64,000 nt of DNA, taken from Lewinellaceae bacterium (GTDB lineage: Bacteria; Bacteroidota; Bacteroidia; Chitinophagales; Saprospiraceae). The first letter of the stretch is position 1. Each line of letters starts with the position of its first letter. The stretch is from assembly GCA_947476195.1 (NCBI GenBank), contig CANJPT010000006.1, positions 1 to 64,000 of the forward strand, read 5' to 3'. Under the pieces are notes generated by a model that was given only the letters and a program-made list of their open reading frames with translations, had not been told where the DNA came from and searched no databases. Shown here piece by piece: positions 24,633-34,147 of the stretch. Made by a program: the position numbers and the translations under genes.

Positions 24633-25875
24633 TCTTCTTATTCTTCTTCTTGTGCGCAGCCTTCCAGGCCTCCGCCTGCTCGATCTCCATCATGACCGCT
24701 TTCCATTTATCCGGCTCCGCTTTGGTGAGTACCAGCGTTTCGGAGTACTCACTTTTATTGAGCACTAAAACCTGAATAGGATTCTCTAGAAACGCCTCGA
24801 TCTCTGCCAGCATTTCCTTTTCCTCCGGGCTGCAAAACGCCACAGCCAGGCCTTTTTTGTCGCCACGCCCCGTACGACCAACCCGGTGGACATAGTTTTC
24901 AGCTACATCAGGCAGATCATAATTGACCACATAATCAACGTCGGGGATATCAATGCCCCGCGCGCTCACATCAGTAGCTACCAGCACTTTTACGGCCCCG
25001 GTTCTGAACTGGGTCATTACAGACAGCCGATCCTTTTGTTCCTTATCGCCGTGAATGGTGATACTTTCAATACCGACCCGTTCCATGGCTTTCATGACGC
25101 GTTCGGCGCGGACTTTGGTGCGCACGAATACCAGGGTCTTTTTATCCGGATTTTCGCTGATAAGTCGTTCAAGAAAAAAACGTTTGTCGTCCATTTCTAC
25201 AAAAGCGACCGAGTGGTTGATATTTTTGGCCACCGGGTCTTTGGGCGAGATCTGGATACGAATGGCGCGGGTGACCAGCGAATAGGCCAGTTCTTTGATG
25301 GTTTCGTTGATCGTAGCAGAGAAAAATAAGGTTTGCCGTTTGCGCGGAAGAAATTTCATCAGATCGCGTATGTCGCGAATGAACCCAAGGTCGAGCATGT
25401 GGTCAGCCTCGTCAAGGACTAGAATTTCTACACGCTCCAGCCGGATAAAACCCTGACTCACCAGGTCGAACATTCGTCCAGGGGTGGTAACGAGAATATC
25501 GATTCCTTTCTCCAGGCGTTCAATTTGTGGGCCCTGTTCCACACCGCCAAACACGCAAAAGGTTTTCACCCGTGTGTGGCGGCCTAACTTTTCAAACACT
25601 TCGGTAATCTGCAAAGCCAGTTCACGGGTCGGTACCATCACAACACATTTAATGCCTTCAGAGCGTCCGGACACTTTGCGATCGTGCAACAGGTGGATGA
25701 TCGGGATGGCAAAAGCTGCCGTTTTACCCGTGCCGGTTTGGGCTATGGCCAGCACATCTTCCCCTTTTAGAATAGGTGGAATGGCTTTGTATTGGATGTC
25801 GGTTGGTCGCCGGAATTCCATTTCCTCCAGGTTTCGCTTGATCTCTGTCGCGATTCGGTATTCTTCGAATTTCAT
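24628..25875 (-). CDS. DEAD-box RNA helicase (RhlE-like)
   Basis: The protein has 415 residues. The conserved motifs appear in order: Q motif (PTDIQYKAIPPI), I (AQTGTGKT), Ia (PTRELALQ), Ib (TPGR), II (DEAD), III (SAT), V (ARGIDIPD) and VI (HRVGRTGRG). A short lysine-rich tail ends KKKNKKK. Such helicases unwind RNA duplexes in ribosome assembly and mRNA turnover. It is shorter than many RhlE proteins because the C-terminal tail is brief. The stop TGA, followed directly by TAG, is provided by the repeat end AGTGATAGTCTC, so the original tail may have been trimmed when the repeat arrived (inference). Confidence 0.93.
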   Translation of the reverse strand: MKFEEYRIATEIKRNLEEMEFRRPTDIQYKAIPPILKGEDVLAIAQTGTGKTAAFAIPIIHLLHDRKVSGRSEGIKCVVMVPTRELALQITEVFEKLGRHTRVKTFCVFGGVEQGPQIERLEKGIDILVTTPGRMFDLVSQGFIRLERVEILVLDEADHMLDLGFIRDIRDLMKFLPRKRQTLFFSATINETIKELAYSLVTRAIRIQISPKDPVAKNINHSVAFVEMDDKRFFLERLISENPDKKTLVFVRTKVRAERVMKAMERVGIESITIHGDKEQKDRLSVMTQFRTGAVKVLVATDVSARGIDIPDVDYVVNYDLPDVAENYVHRVGRTGRGDKKGLAVAFCSPEEKEMLAEIEAFLENPIQVLVLNKSEYSETLVLTKAEPDKWKAVMMEIEQAEAWKAAHKKKNKKK

Positions 25876-25920
25876 AGCTTGGGTTATTTTTTTGTTGGGA
25901 GCTTAGGTATTCTGGAAGGA

Positions 25921-25928
25921 CAAAGGTA
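25921..25928 (-). promoter_or_regulatory. -7 box of the DEAD-box helicase gene
   Basis: TACCTTTG on the minus strand matches TAnnTTTG, 45 nt before the ATG. No clear -33 TTG is seen. Confidence 0.4.
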
Positions 25929-26020
25929 CGCTTAGGGTTTTTGGGGATGGGTGCGAATTGACGGTGTTGCTTTTACCGTATGGTTGAAGATTAAAATTTA
26001 AGAGATCTGAGACGCAGGTC

Positions 26021-26050
26021 TTGTTAATTGCAATAAAAATAATAACTTCG
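26021..26050 (+). promoter_or_regulatory. Promoter of recJ
   Basis: TTG (26021-26023), 19 nt, then TAACTTCG (26043-26050), one base from consensus. It lies 29 nt before the recJ ATG. Confidence 0.4.
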
Positions 26051-26079
26051 TAGTAAACACACAAAACACACCCTTACCA

Positions 26080-27774
26080 ATGAAACCTGCTATCTGGAAT
26101 TTAATACTAACAGACGACACCGCCGCCGCACAGCTACAAACTGAGCTCAAAATCCCGCTTGTTTTTTGCCGACTACTGGTCCAACGGGGCATTTTGAACC
26201 TCGAGGATGCCCGGAAATTTTTCCGACACGACCTAAACAATACCCACAATCCATTTCTGATGAAGGATATGGATCTGGCGGTGGAACGCCTGGATGCGGC
26301 ACTTCAAAACAACGAACGCATCCTGCTTTATGGCGACTATGATGTCGATGGGACAACCAGTGTCGCACTTATGTTTGATTTTCTTTCCCGATTTCATCCC
26401 AATCTCGACTATTATCTGCCCGACCGTGATAAAGAAGGGTATGGGGTTAGCTTATTGGGGGTAGAATACGCAAGGAAAACCGGATGCACGCTCATTATTG
26501 CCATGGATTGCGGGATCAAGGGCCACAAGCCGATCTCACTCGCTAAGTCGTATGGCATAGATTTTATCGTCTGCGATCATCACTTGCCAGAGGGAGACCT
26601 GCCGGATGCAGTAGCATGTCTGGATCCTAAACGTGTCGATTGCCCATATCCTTACAAAGAACTTAGCGGCTGCGGGATCTCGTACAAGCTGGCTCAAGCC
26701 CTCGCATTACATTACAACACCCCTGCCGAGGAGATAAGCTCCTTATTAGATCTGGTTGCCGTCAGTACCGCCTGTGACATAGTGCCCATGACGGGCGAAA
26801 ATCGGATCTTAGCCCACTTTGGTTTGCAACGGCTCAACCGTTCACCTCGTCTGGGTTTGTGGGCCATGTGTCAACGCATCAATCGTCCGCAGCCCCTGGA
26901 TATTACCGATGTGGTGTTTGGCATCGGTCCGCTCATCAATGCTGCCGGGCGACTGGCAGATGCAAGAGAGGCCGTGCGTATGCTGCTTTCAGCAGATAAA
27001 AACAGCGCGCTCGAAAATGCCGGGCATCTCGTGACCCGCAATAAAGACCGTCGCATAATAGATTTCTCCATGGCAGAAGCGGCCCATCGAAAATTCATGG
27101 AAATGACTGATTGGAACGATCGCAAAAGCACGGTGCTTTTCGAACCTAATTGGCATAAAGGCATCATTGGAATCGTGGCCAGCCGGATCGTGGAAACCTT
27201 TCACAAACCCACGGTAATCCTCACAGAAAGTAATGGCAAGGCGGTCGGTTCGGCACGCTCAGTCGCAGGATTTGACCTATATGGAGCTTTGCAGCAATGT
27301 GATGATCTGTTTACGACGTACGGCGGACATGCACACGCTGCCGGCATGCAAATGCCTTTGGAAAATGTGGAGGCATTCATTGATCGATTTGAAATGGTGG
27401 TGGGCCAAACCATTGCGCCTGAAATGGAGCATCCACAAATCGATATATGTGCCAAGATCATGTTTGATGAGATCACGCCAGGATTTTGGAAAATACTGAA
27501 TCGGTTCGAGCCATTTGGCCCGCAAAACCTAAACCCTGTTTTCTGGGCAGAATCGGTTACCGACACGGGCAGGAGCAAGCTATTAGCCAATAACCATGTC
27601 AAGCTTTCCTTGCGTCAGGCGGGTAGTAAGGTCGAAATGACGGGTATTGGGTTTGGTTTAGGCAAGAAATTTGAAGCCGTACAAGGCAAGTCCTTTGGGC
27701 TCATTTTTAACCTTCGCGAAGATGAATGGCAGGGTCAGCGGACTGTGAAGATCTATGCGAAGGATATGCGGTAA
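26080..27774 (+). CDS. recJ: Single-stranded-DNA-specific exonuclease RecJ
   Basis: The protein has 564 residues, a normal length for the family. RecJ degrades single-stranded DNA 5' to 3' in recombinational and mismatch repair. The DHH phosphoesterase motifs are all visible: LLYGDYDVDGTTSVALM (about residue 88), IIAMDCGIKG, VCDHHLPEGDLP and SGCGISYKLAQAL. The DHHA1 signature GGHAHAAGMQM is near residue 415, followed by a C-terminal OB-like domain (MFDEITPGFWKILNRFEPFG). It is divergent from the helicase and forms its own unit. Confidence 0.95.
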   Translation: MKPAIWNLILTDDTAAAQLQTELKIPLVFCRLLVQRGILNLEDARKFFRHDLNNTHNPFLMKDMDLAVERLDAALQNNERILLYGDYDVDGTTSVALMFDFLSRFHPNLDYYLPDRDKEGYGVSLLGVEYARKTGCTLIIAMDCGIKGHKPISLAKSYGIDFIVCDHHLPEGDLPDAVACLDPKRVDCPYPYKELSGCGISYKLAQALALHYNTPAEEISSLLDLVAVSTACDIVPMTGENRILAHFGLQRLNRSPRLGLWAMCQRINRPQPLDITDVVFGIGPLINAAGRLADAREAVRMLLSADKNSALENAGHLVTRNKDRRIIDFSMAEAAHRKFMEMTDWNDRKSTVLFEPNWHKGIIGIVASRIVETFHKPTVILTESNGKAVGSARSVAGFDLYGALQQCDDLFTTYGGHAHAAGMQMPLENVEAFIDRFEMVVGQTIAPEMEHPQIDICAKIMFDEITPGFWKILNRFEPFGPQNLNPVFWAESVTDTGRSKLLANNHVKLSLRQAGSKVEMTGIGFGLGKKFEAVQGKSFGLIFNLREDEWQGQRTVKIYAKDMR

Positions 27775-27885
27775 GTGTTATTATCTCACCAGACAGGATG
27801 ACCAGGATCACGTTTTTTTTGATACCAAATCATGGCACAATGGCGTTAAAGTATGAGGATTTTATGCTTCAAATACTTTCAGACC

Positions 27886-28446
27886 ATGAAGCTGTATATC
27901 AAAAATATGGTGAGCATCTGTTCTATAAGGGTAGTGCAATTCGAGTTGAAAAAACTTGGGCTATCTATGATCAGGGTGGATTTGGGGGAGGTAGCAATAG
28001 AAGAAGATATTGACGATTCCCAACTAGAACAAATCAGGATTGCTTTGCAAAGATTTGGGCTCGAACTTATGGAAGACAAAAGAACCATACTCGTTGAGAG
28101 CATAAAAAATTTGGTAATTGAGATCGTGTATTCCCCGGATTTGGCCCTAAAAGGCCACTTTCCTGCTTATATTACTGGAAAGCTTCATTATCATTATACC
28201 TACCTCTCCAACCTTTTTTCCGAGGTAATGGGTATTACCATCGAACAATTCCTGATCGCCCATAAAATAGAGCGCGCTAAGGAGTTGATCTCTTATGATG
28301 AACTCAACCTGACAGAAATTTCATTCCAGCTAAATTATTGCAGTGTTTCACATCTCTCCAACCAGTTCAAAAAAGTAACTGGAATAGCACCTTCCCAGTT
28401 CAAAAAACTACAAAATAAACAGCGTCATGCAATTGATGAGATGTAA
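27886..28446 (+). CDS. AraC-family transcriptional regulator
   Basis: This is a 186-residue protein taking the ATG at 27886 (MKLYIKNMVSIC); the upstream 11 residues of the track ORF look non-coding. The N-terminal ~70 residues (FELKKLGLSMIRVDLGEVAI) are a small domain found with this regulator group in Bacteroidota. The C-terminal ~100 residues are an AraC helix-turn-helix pair (YLSNLFSEVMGITIEQFLIA, then SVSHLSNQFKKVTGIAPSQF). It binds DNA; the effector is unknown. It precedes a YtxH-type gene by 168 nt, which may be a target, since the two are often neighbours in this phylum (recollection, unchecked). Confidence 0.85.
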   Translation: MKLYIKNMVSICSIRVVQFELKKLGLSMIRVDLGEVAIEEDIDDSQLEQIRIALQRFGLELMEDKRTILVESIKNLVIEIVYSPDLALKGHFPAYITGKLHYHYTYLSNLFSEVMGITIEQFLIAHKIERAKELISYDELNLTEISFQLNYCSVSHLSNQFKKVTGIAPSQFKKLQNKQRHAIDEM

Positions 28447-28614
28447 TAATTTACTTCTCCGTAATTTATTGAATGGATACAGTCCCAGCCTAAAAAGGTT
28501 TGTTAAACCAGCATAAATATGTACAAAATGCAATAATTTTCTCTAATTATGTAACAGTTACCTGCCTTCAATGGCACACCTTTGTATATCTCTTCACCAT
28601 AAAAAAGCAATATT

Positions 28615-28905
28615 ATGACTACCGGGAAAATAGTATTAAGCATTGCAGCAGGTATGGCTGCGGGTGTTGTATTGGGCGTACTTTTTGCTCCAGATAAAGG
28701 TTCCACTACGCGGAAGAAAATTGTTCAAAAGCGCGATGATGTTGTAGATGGATTGAGCGAAAAAGTCAATGAATTAATTGACAACGTCACCAATAAATTT
28801 GAAGCAGTGAAAAAGCAAGCCGCCAAAATGGTTGGAAACAGGGAAGTAAAACCAGAGGCGTTTGAAGTAGAATTTACCGCTCCCACAAATTCTAAAATGC
28901 GGTAA
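28615..28905 (+). CDS. YtxH-domain small envelope/stress protein
   Basis: This 96-residue protein opens with a glycine/alanine-rich membrane helix (MTTGKIVLSIAAGMAAGVVLGVLFAPDKGSTT), the YtxH signature including the LFAP-x-KG-x-x-TR motif. A charged amphipathic helix (VDGLSEKVNELIDNVTNKFE) follows. YtxH proteins are small membrane-anchored proteins often induced by general stress; the exact function is unknown. A long hairpin begins 4 nt after the stop, probably a transcript end. Confidence 0.85.
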   Translation: MTTGKIVLSIAAGMAAGVVLGVLFAPDKGSTTRKKIVQKRDDVVDGLSEKVNELIDNVTNKFEAVKKQAAKMVGNREVKPEAFEVEFTAPTNSKMR

Positions 28906-28908
28906 AAA

Positions 28909-28986
28909 ATGATATCTTACATGCTGCCGGTTTTTCAACTTGGATTTATGATTTAGCTTGAAAAACTGGCAGTATGTAGATATCAT
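28909..28986. terminator. Long hairpin after the YtxH gene
   Basis: A ~29-bp stem (ATGATATCTTACATGCTGCC with its partner) closes a 19-nt loop. Arms differ at one bulge and two G/A positions that still pair as G-U on the plus-strand RNA. It lies right after the YtxH stop, so it acts as a terminator or stabilising end structure. No U-run follows, so intrinsic termination is uncertain. Confidence 0.5.
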
Positions 28987-29049
28987 CGTTCATTTTGAGT
29001 TTAAGGCTGAAAACATAGGAGACCACAAAACACACTGCCCAGCTTTCCT

Positions 29050-29057
29050 TATCTTTG
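29050..29057 (+). promoter_or_regulatory. -7 box of gldB, overlapping the tracked start
   Basis: TATCTTTG matches TAnnTTTG exactly. The ORF track's TTG start (29055) lies inside it, so translation must begin downstream, most likely at TTG 29094. Confidence 0.45.
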
Positions 29058-29093
29058 CCATTCAAATTTCAGCCCACTATCCTTCCTGTTATC

Positions 29094-30122
29094 TTGAAAG
29101 CACGAGCCTGTTTCCCCCTGTTTTTCTGCCTATCTCTCCTGTTAGCCGCTGCTTGTACCAACAGCAACCGTACGCCTCACCCCGACGTATCGAACATTAA
29201 GGTAAACGTGCAACTGCTACGTTTCGAGCAGGATGTTTTTGCGTTAGATACTACCCAACTTCAAATGGGAATGCAAAGCTTGTTGGGGAAATATCCAGTA
29301 ATGTTGCCGCTTTTTTGCAACGAAATCATCCACGACCAATCGAATCCAAGTGAAACCCCACACGAAGCTTTGGCGGGGTTTGTCTCTGTGCCTCAGGTGC
29401 GTCATTTGTATGATACGGTACAGCAGGTGTACGGTGATTTGCGCTGGCTCGAAAAGGATTTGACCCAGATGTTCCGATATTACAAGTATTATTTTCCCCA
29501 AAAACCAGTGCCGCAGGTAATCACGATGGTGTCGGAATTTGCCACGGATGCTTTCACTGCGGGAGATAGTCTTTGCGGCATCGGCTTGGATATGTTTTTG
29601 GGCGAAGAATACCCTGGGTACGAACATGATGTTTTTCCCTACTTTATGCGCCGGCAGTTTCAAAAGGATTATATTATGGTGCGGCTAAGCAAAGTTTTAG
29701 CCCAAAATTGCACTAACGCGCCGTCCGGTCAACGATTGATTGACCTTATAGTTCACAACGGCAAGCAACTCTATATCGCTGATTGTCTGATTCCAGATGT
29801 GCCCGATAGCCTTAAAATGGGCTATACCCGCAAACAAATGGAAGGCTGTTATGCCAACGAATCGGCCGTATGGGCTCGATTGCTCAGCGAAAAACTGCTT
29901 TATTCCACCGACTTCGATAAAATCCGAAAATTAGTAACCCCCAGCCCCAACGCCCCGGCTGTTTTTCAAGAAGCTCCTGGCGAAATCGGCAATTGGATAG
30001 GCCTGCAAATCGTGCGTTCATATATGAAACGCAACCCAGTTACCACCATGGAGCAGTTGCTGCAAATGACGGATGCCCAGAAATTTTTAGAATTGGCGAA
30101 GTATAAGCCTAAACTCGATTGA
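29094..30122 (+). CDS. gldB: GldB-like gliding motility lipoprotein
   Basis: The TTG at 29094 gives 342 residues with a clean lipoprotein signal (KARACFPLFFCLSLLLAAAC, lipid-modified Cys at about residue 21); the tracked start lies in the promoter box. The family opening DVSNIKVNVQLLRFEQDVF is followed by HxLLxKYP-like and helical segments such as QVYGDLRWLEKDLTQMFRYY. GldB is an essential gliding-motility lipoprotein whose absence also impairs T9SS-dependent export, which fits the large T9SS cargo genes nearby. It stands alone and ends in a hairpin terminator. Assignment is by family pattern; the paralog-rich nature of GldB-like proteins leaves some doubt. Confidence 0.8.
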   Translation: MKARACFPLFFCLSLLLAAACTNSNRTPHPDVSNIKVNVQLLRFEQDVFALDTTQLQMGMQSLLGKYPVMLPLFCNEIIHDQSNPSETPHEALAGFVSVPQVRHLYDTVQQVYGDLRWLEKDLTQMFRYYKYYFPQKPVPQVITMVSEFATDAFTAGDSLCGIGLDMFLGEEYPGYEHDVFPYFMRRQFQKDYIMVRLSKVLAQNCTNAPSGQRLIDLIVHNGKQLYIADCLIPDVPDSLKMGYTRKQMEGCYANESAVWARLLSEKLLYSTDFDKIRKLVTPSPNAPAVFQEAPGEIGNWIGLQIVRSYMKRNPVTTMEQLLQMTDAQKFLELAKYKPKLD

Positions 30123-30163
30123 GGTCTAAGCGCTCAAGTAAGGCTTCAAAAACGCCTGAGTAA

Positions 30164-30198
30164 AAATGGCTGTCCGTACCAGGTACGAACGGCCATTT
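30164..30198 (+). terminator. Terminator hairpin of gldB
   Basis: AAATGGCTGTCCGTAC pairs with GTACGAACGGCCATTT and is followed by ATTATTGT. It lies 42 nt after the gldB stop. Confidence 0.6.
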
Positions 30199-30204
30199 AT
30201 TATT

Positions 30205-30519
30205 GTCATTCAACGTTATTGGGGTCATTAAGGTCATTGGTCATTAAGGTCATTCAACGTTATTGGGGTCATTAAGGTCATTGGTCATTAAGGTTATTCA
30301 ACGTTATTGGGGTCATTAAGGTCATTGGGGTCATTGGTCATTAAGGTCATTCAACGTCATTAAGGTCATTGGTCATTTGGCAGGTAGGCTTACTAAGCAA
30401 TGACCCCAATGACCCCAATGACCAATGCCCCCAATGACCAATGACCTTAATGACCCCAATGACCTTAATGACCCCAATGACCAATGACCTTAATGACCCC
30501 AATGACCCCAATGACCCCA
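30205..30519. repeat. Inverted array of GGTCATT-type units (giant imperfect palindrome)
   Basis: The left half (30205-30377) is built of units GGGGTCATT, AAGGTCATT, GGTCATT and CAACGTTATT, about 19 in all. The right half (30399-30519) is built of the reverse-complement units AATGACCCC, AATGACCTT and AATGACC, about 14. A 21-nt spacer with its own small palindrome GCTTACTAAGC joins them. The array fills the gap between the convergent gldB and aconitase genes and reaches within 10 nt of the aconitase stop. The small track ORFs MTLMTPMT... are products of this repetition, not genes. Confidence 0.85.
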
Positions 30520-30528
30520 ATTACAACA

Positions 30529-32802
30529 CTATTTCATCCCAAAATCCTTCCGGATCTTGTTCAATGCACTGCCAGCCTGTACCCATTCAATCTGTTGATC
30601 GTTGTAGGTGTGGTTCACATCAAATTTCTCAGTGGTGCCATCGGAGTGTGCGAGCATAATCTGTAGCGGCTTGCCCGGAGTAAATTTATCGAAACCAAGG
30701 ATGCTAACTTTGTCATCCTGACGAACTTTGTCGTAATCGGTTGGGTTTGCAAACGTAAGTGCCAGCATCCCTTGTTTTTTCAGGTTGGTTTGGTGGATAC
30801 GCGCGAAGGATTTGACAACCACTGCACGTACACCGAGGTAACGAGGCTCCATTGCTGCATGTTCGCGGCTGCTGCCTTCACCCAGATTTTCTTCCCCAAA
30901 TATGATGGTGCTAATCTCTTTTTTCTGATAGAAACGGGCTGAAGCGGGTACTTCCATGAACTGGCCATTCTCGAGGTTCAGCACTTTATTGCGTTCGCCG
31001 TTAAATGCGTTTTCAGCTCCAATATAACAGTTGTTGGAGATATTCTCCAGGTGACCACGATATTTGAGCCAAGGGCCGGCCATTGAGATATGATCGGTGG
31101 TACACTTGCCTTTTGCTTTAATGAGCACGCGCATATCTGTTAGCTCTTCATGGGTGATGGCTTTGAAGGGCTTGAGTAATTGCAGGCGCTGGCTGTCTTT
31201 GGCAACGGCGATCTTGATCGCAGCTTTGGCTGGAGCAATGTATCCAGCGTCGCCCACTGCGAAACCTGCTTTAGGGAGTTCGATGCCTTTTGGCGGATCA
31301 AGTTTCACCATTTCGCCTTTTTTATTCATCAAAGTTCCCTTTTTTGGGTTGAACGTCAGGTCTCCGGCAATTGCAAAGGCCGTCACGATCTCTGGTGAAG
31401 CCACAAATGCATGAGTGTTCGGATTGCCGTCGTTGCGGGAAGTGAAGTTGCGGTTGAAAGAGGTCATGATCGAGTTTGGGCGCTTTGCATCATCAATGTG
31501 ACGCGCCCATTGGCCAATACAAGGGCCACAGGCATTGGCCAAAACGACCCCGCCGATCTTTTCAAACTCGCTCAATAGGCCATCACGCTCTGCTGTGAAG
31601 CGGATCAATTCCGAACCAGGCGTGATCGTAAATTCGGCTTTGACTTCGATACCTTTCTCGTGTGCCTGACGTGCAATGGAAGCAGCACGGGTCAGGTCTT
31701 CATAGCTTGAGTTGGTACAGGAGCCGATTAGACCAACCTCCAGTTTAACCGGGTATTTGTGCTTTTTCACGGCTGCAGCGAACTTCGACAAAGGCCAGGC
31801 CAAGTCTGGCGTGAAAGGCCCGTTGATGTGTGGCTCCAGTTTGCTCAGATCGATCTCGATCACCTGGTCGAAGTATTTTTCAGGATTGGCGTAGCATTCA
31901 GCATCGCCGGTGAGGTAGTCGGCTACCTTGTTGCACATCGAAGCAACTTTGCTACGGCCGGTGGCTTTGAGGTAGCGGGCCATGGATTTGTCATAGCCGA
32001 AGGTAGAGGTCGTAGCCCCGATCTCAGCACCCATGTTACAGATCGTACCTTTACCGGTAGCACTCATGCTTTGTGCGCCTGGGCCGAAATATTCTACAAT
32101 GGCACCAGTTCCACCTTTTACGGTCAGGATACCGGCTACTTTAAGGATCACGTCTTTTGGAGAGGTCCATCCGCGCAGTTTGCCGGTGAGTTTCACACCA
32201 ATAAGTTTGGGCATCTGAAGTTCCCAGGCCATACCGCTCATCGCATCTACGGCATCTGCGCCTCCTACACCGATGGCAACCATGCCGAGACCGCCTGCGT
32301 TGACGGTATGTGAGTCTGTTCCGATCATCATACCACCCGGGAAAGCGTAGTTTTCGAGCACAATTTGGTGGATAATACCTGCGCCGGGTTTCCAGAATCC
32401 GATGCCGTATTTCTGGGAAACAGTGCTCAGGAAGTCAAAAACCTCTTTGTTTTTGTCCAAAGCCACGATCATGTCTTTGGCTGCACCGACTTCAGCGGTG
32501 ATCAGGTGGTCGCAGTGAACGGTGCTGGGCACAGCCACTTTTTTGCGTCCACAGGTCATGAACTGCAACAACGCCATCTGGGCGGTCGCGTCCTGCATGG
32601 CCACCCGATCTACCTGAAAAAACACATAGTCGCCCCCACGCTTGTAGTCAGCCATTGGGTTGTCGCTATGTAAGTGGGCAAAAAGAATTTTTTCAGAAAG
32701 GGTGAGTGGACGTTTCAGTTTGGCTTTGGCGGCATCTACGCGGGCCGGGAAAGCGGCGTAGAATGCCTTTAGCATTTTAATATCGAATATTGTCGAGGCC
32801 AT
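30529..32802 (-). CDS. Aconitate hydratase
   Basis: This 757-residue TCA-cycle enzyme interconverts citrate and isocitrate using a 4Fe-4S cluster. The ATG at 32802 ([15 protein letters not shown]) is preferred over the tracked TTG at 32820. The three cluster cysteines are visible in [14 protein letters not shown] and [11 protein letters not shown]. Other signatures are [19 protein letters not shown] and the swivel-domain [20 protein letters not shown]. The length and FDIKML start fit the mitochondrial-type aconitase common in Bacteroidota. It is a single gene with its own -7 box. Confidence 0.95.
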   Translation of the reverse strand: MASTIFDIKMLKAFYAAFPARVDAAKAKLKRPLTLSEKILFAHLHSDNPMADYKRGGDYVFFQVDRVAMQDATAQMALLQFMTCGRKKVAVPSTVHCDHLITAEVGAAKDMIVALDKNKEVFDFLSTVSQKYGIGFWKPGAGIIHQIVLENYAFPGGMMIGTDSHTVNAGGLGMVAIGVGGADAVDAMSGMAWELQMPKLIGVKLTGKLRGWTSPKDVILKVAGILTVKGGTGAIVEYFGPGAQSMSATGKGTICNMGAEIGATTSTFGYDKSMARYLKATGRSKVASMCNKVADYLTGDAECYANPEKYFDQVIEIDLSKLEPHINGPFTPDLAWPLSKFAAAVKKHKYPVKLEVGLIGSCTNSSYEDLTRAASIARQAHEKGIEVKAEFTITPGSELIRFTAERDGLLSEFEKIGGVVLANACGPCIGQWARHIDDAKRPNSIMTSFNRNFTSRNDGNPNTHAFVASPEIVTAFAIAGDLTFNPKKGTLMNKKGEMVKLDPPKGIELPKAGFAVGDAGYIAPAKAAIKIAVAKDSQRLQLLKPFKAITHEELTDMRVLIKAKGKCTTDHISMAGPWLKYRGHLENISNNCYIGAENAFNGERNKVLNLENGQFMEVPASARFYQKKEISTIIFGEENLGEGSSREHAAMEPRYLGVRAVVVKSFARIHQTNLKKQGMLALTFANPTDYDKVRQDDKVSILGFDKFTPGKPLQIMLAHSDGTTEKFDVNHTYNDQQIEWVQAGSALNKIRKDFGMK

Positions 32803-32830
32803 TTGAATAGTTTTTGTCAAAAAAAGTGCG

Positions 32831-32838
32831 CAAATGTA
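32831..32838 (-). promoter_or_regulatory. -7 box of the aconitase gene
   Basis: TACATTTG on the minus strand, an exact TAnnTTTG match, 28 nt before the ATG at 32802. Confidence 0.45.
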
Positions 32839-32892
32839 GGGTATTTGACTGCAAAAATGGAACGGAGGAGCAAGGAAAAAGTTCTGTGAAAC

Positions 32893-33893
32893 TCACTTGA
32901 TCTCCTTCACATTATACTTAGGCTCCCGATCGATCAGGATCCGGAAAGGATCAATTCCAGCCTTCTCCGGCTTCTCCGTTACTATGAAAGTAAACGTGTT
33001 GTCTTTTTGCGACACCTTCACCCTTTGGCGGTAAAGTGTTTTGCCATATTTCTTATCCCCTTCAGGTTTGGCAAAAGCGCCGATTTCAATCCAGTCGTTT
33101 ACAGGCACCTCGGTCTCTTTGCCCAGCTCGTCGGCTTTAAGTTTGCGGCACTCCACCTGTATCGTTACCTCGAATTTGCCATCACCGAGGTCTTTGATCG
33201 AAGCCTCTTTGGTTTTGTTTTCAAACAAGGTGATGTCCCAGAATAAGTCCTGAATGATGTATTTCAAAGAATCAGGTGTCTGCGCGGCCGTATTCGTGTT
33301 CCATGACCATGATTGCGGAATACTGTGCAAAGGTCTCTGTGGTCATCTCCGAGCCTTGCATATTGGCGCCAGAGGCCTGGTGCGCCCAATACTGGTGTCC
33401 CATTTCGTGTGCCACCACATAATACACCATGTCTATATCATCCTTATCGGCCTGATAATTCTCAATAAAGCCGATGCTCTCAGAGAGCGGCATCGTGCCA
33501 GGGAATGCCTGTGCAAAGGAAGCTACCCTGGGGAACTCGATGATCCGACACTGTTTGTGATAATATGGGCCAAAGTGTCCGGTATAGTATTCGATGGATT
33601 TTTGCATCGAACGCATCATACGAGGCACATTTGCCGCATGGTCTTTGTGGTAACGGCGGTCTCTGTGTTGAGCGTTTTGCTCTTTTTGTCGGTTTTGCTT
33701 TTTTCTGAAAAATTAAAACGAAAATAACCTGCTACCAATAATGCCAAACCAACACTCATCCAGATAATTTGATTCGCAAGCATGGTTGGATTGTTCAGCC
33801 CAAGGGCCTGATGGTTTTTGTCATCTACGGTCCAGTATTTGGTCAGAATAGAAAAACAGCGGATGCCCAGCAGGTCGAGCATGGCCGCGATCG
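32893..33893 (-). pseudogene. Remains of an ABC permease/M1 peptidase fusion gene
   Basis: Three pieces in different frames follow one another. At 33616-33893 is a permease piece (ALGLNNPTMLANQIIWMSVG with one membrane span). At 33272-33628 is an M1 peptidase core with the zinc motif HEMGHQYWAH and the preceding MPLSESIGFIENY. At 32893-33330 is the peptidase C-terminus (PDSLKYIIQDLFWDITLFEN). Intact relatives are single proteins of about 1,100-1,200 residues with an ABC-2 permease followed by an M1 domain. Most of the permease, the region before the zinc motif and ~100 residues after the zinc site are missing, and frames shift at each junction. The locus is clearly non-functional. The track lists the pieces as separate ORFs. 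Confidence 0.8.
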
Positions 33894-34147
33894 CTATTCC
33901 TGTGGCAGGTACCCGAGCGCACGGCGCACAGCATCCTTGTTTTTCAGCACATCAATATCGCCGAGAGTAGCCGTGCCACTGTCAGCTTCCTGAAGGGTGG
34001 CGAGGGTACGCATGAGGGTGCTTTTGCCCGCACCGTTGGGGCCGAGAAGGCCGTACATGCCGGTTGGGATATCAAGGGACACATCTTGCTGGGCTTTGAC
34101 CCCGCGTTCGTATATGTTTTGGAGAGGTTGTGAGTGGTAAGTTGCAT
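33894..34147 (-). pseudogene. Fragment of an ABC transporter ATP-binding protein
   Basis: The ATG at 34147 starts MQLTTHNLSKTY, the usual first strand of ABC-2 ATPases. A frameshift occurs just after KTY, and the continuation (VKAQQDVSLDIPTGMYGLLG) is in another frame. The Walker A site GPNGAGKST and the Q-loop YLPQE are present. The sequence ends there: signature motif, Walker B and the rest are gone, and the next bases already belong to the permease remnant. It is the upstream partner of the decayed permease/peptidase gene. Confidence 0.8.

Noticed and set aside
30205-30519. CRISPR array
   Set aside because: Units are 7-10 bp without unique spacers, inverted in the second half, and no cas gene is present.
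30441-30666. Overlapping small ORFs with MTLMTPMT/NDPNDPND repeats
   Set aside because: They are translations of the GGTCATT-type repeat array running into antisense aconitase; no start signal or family.
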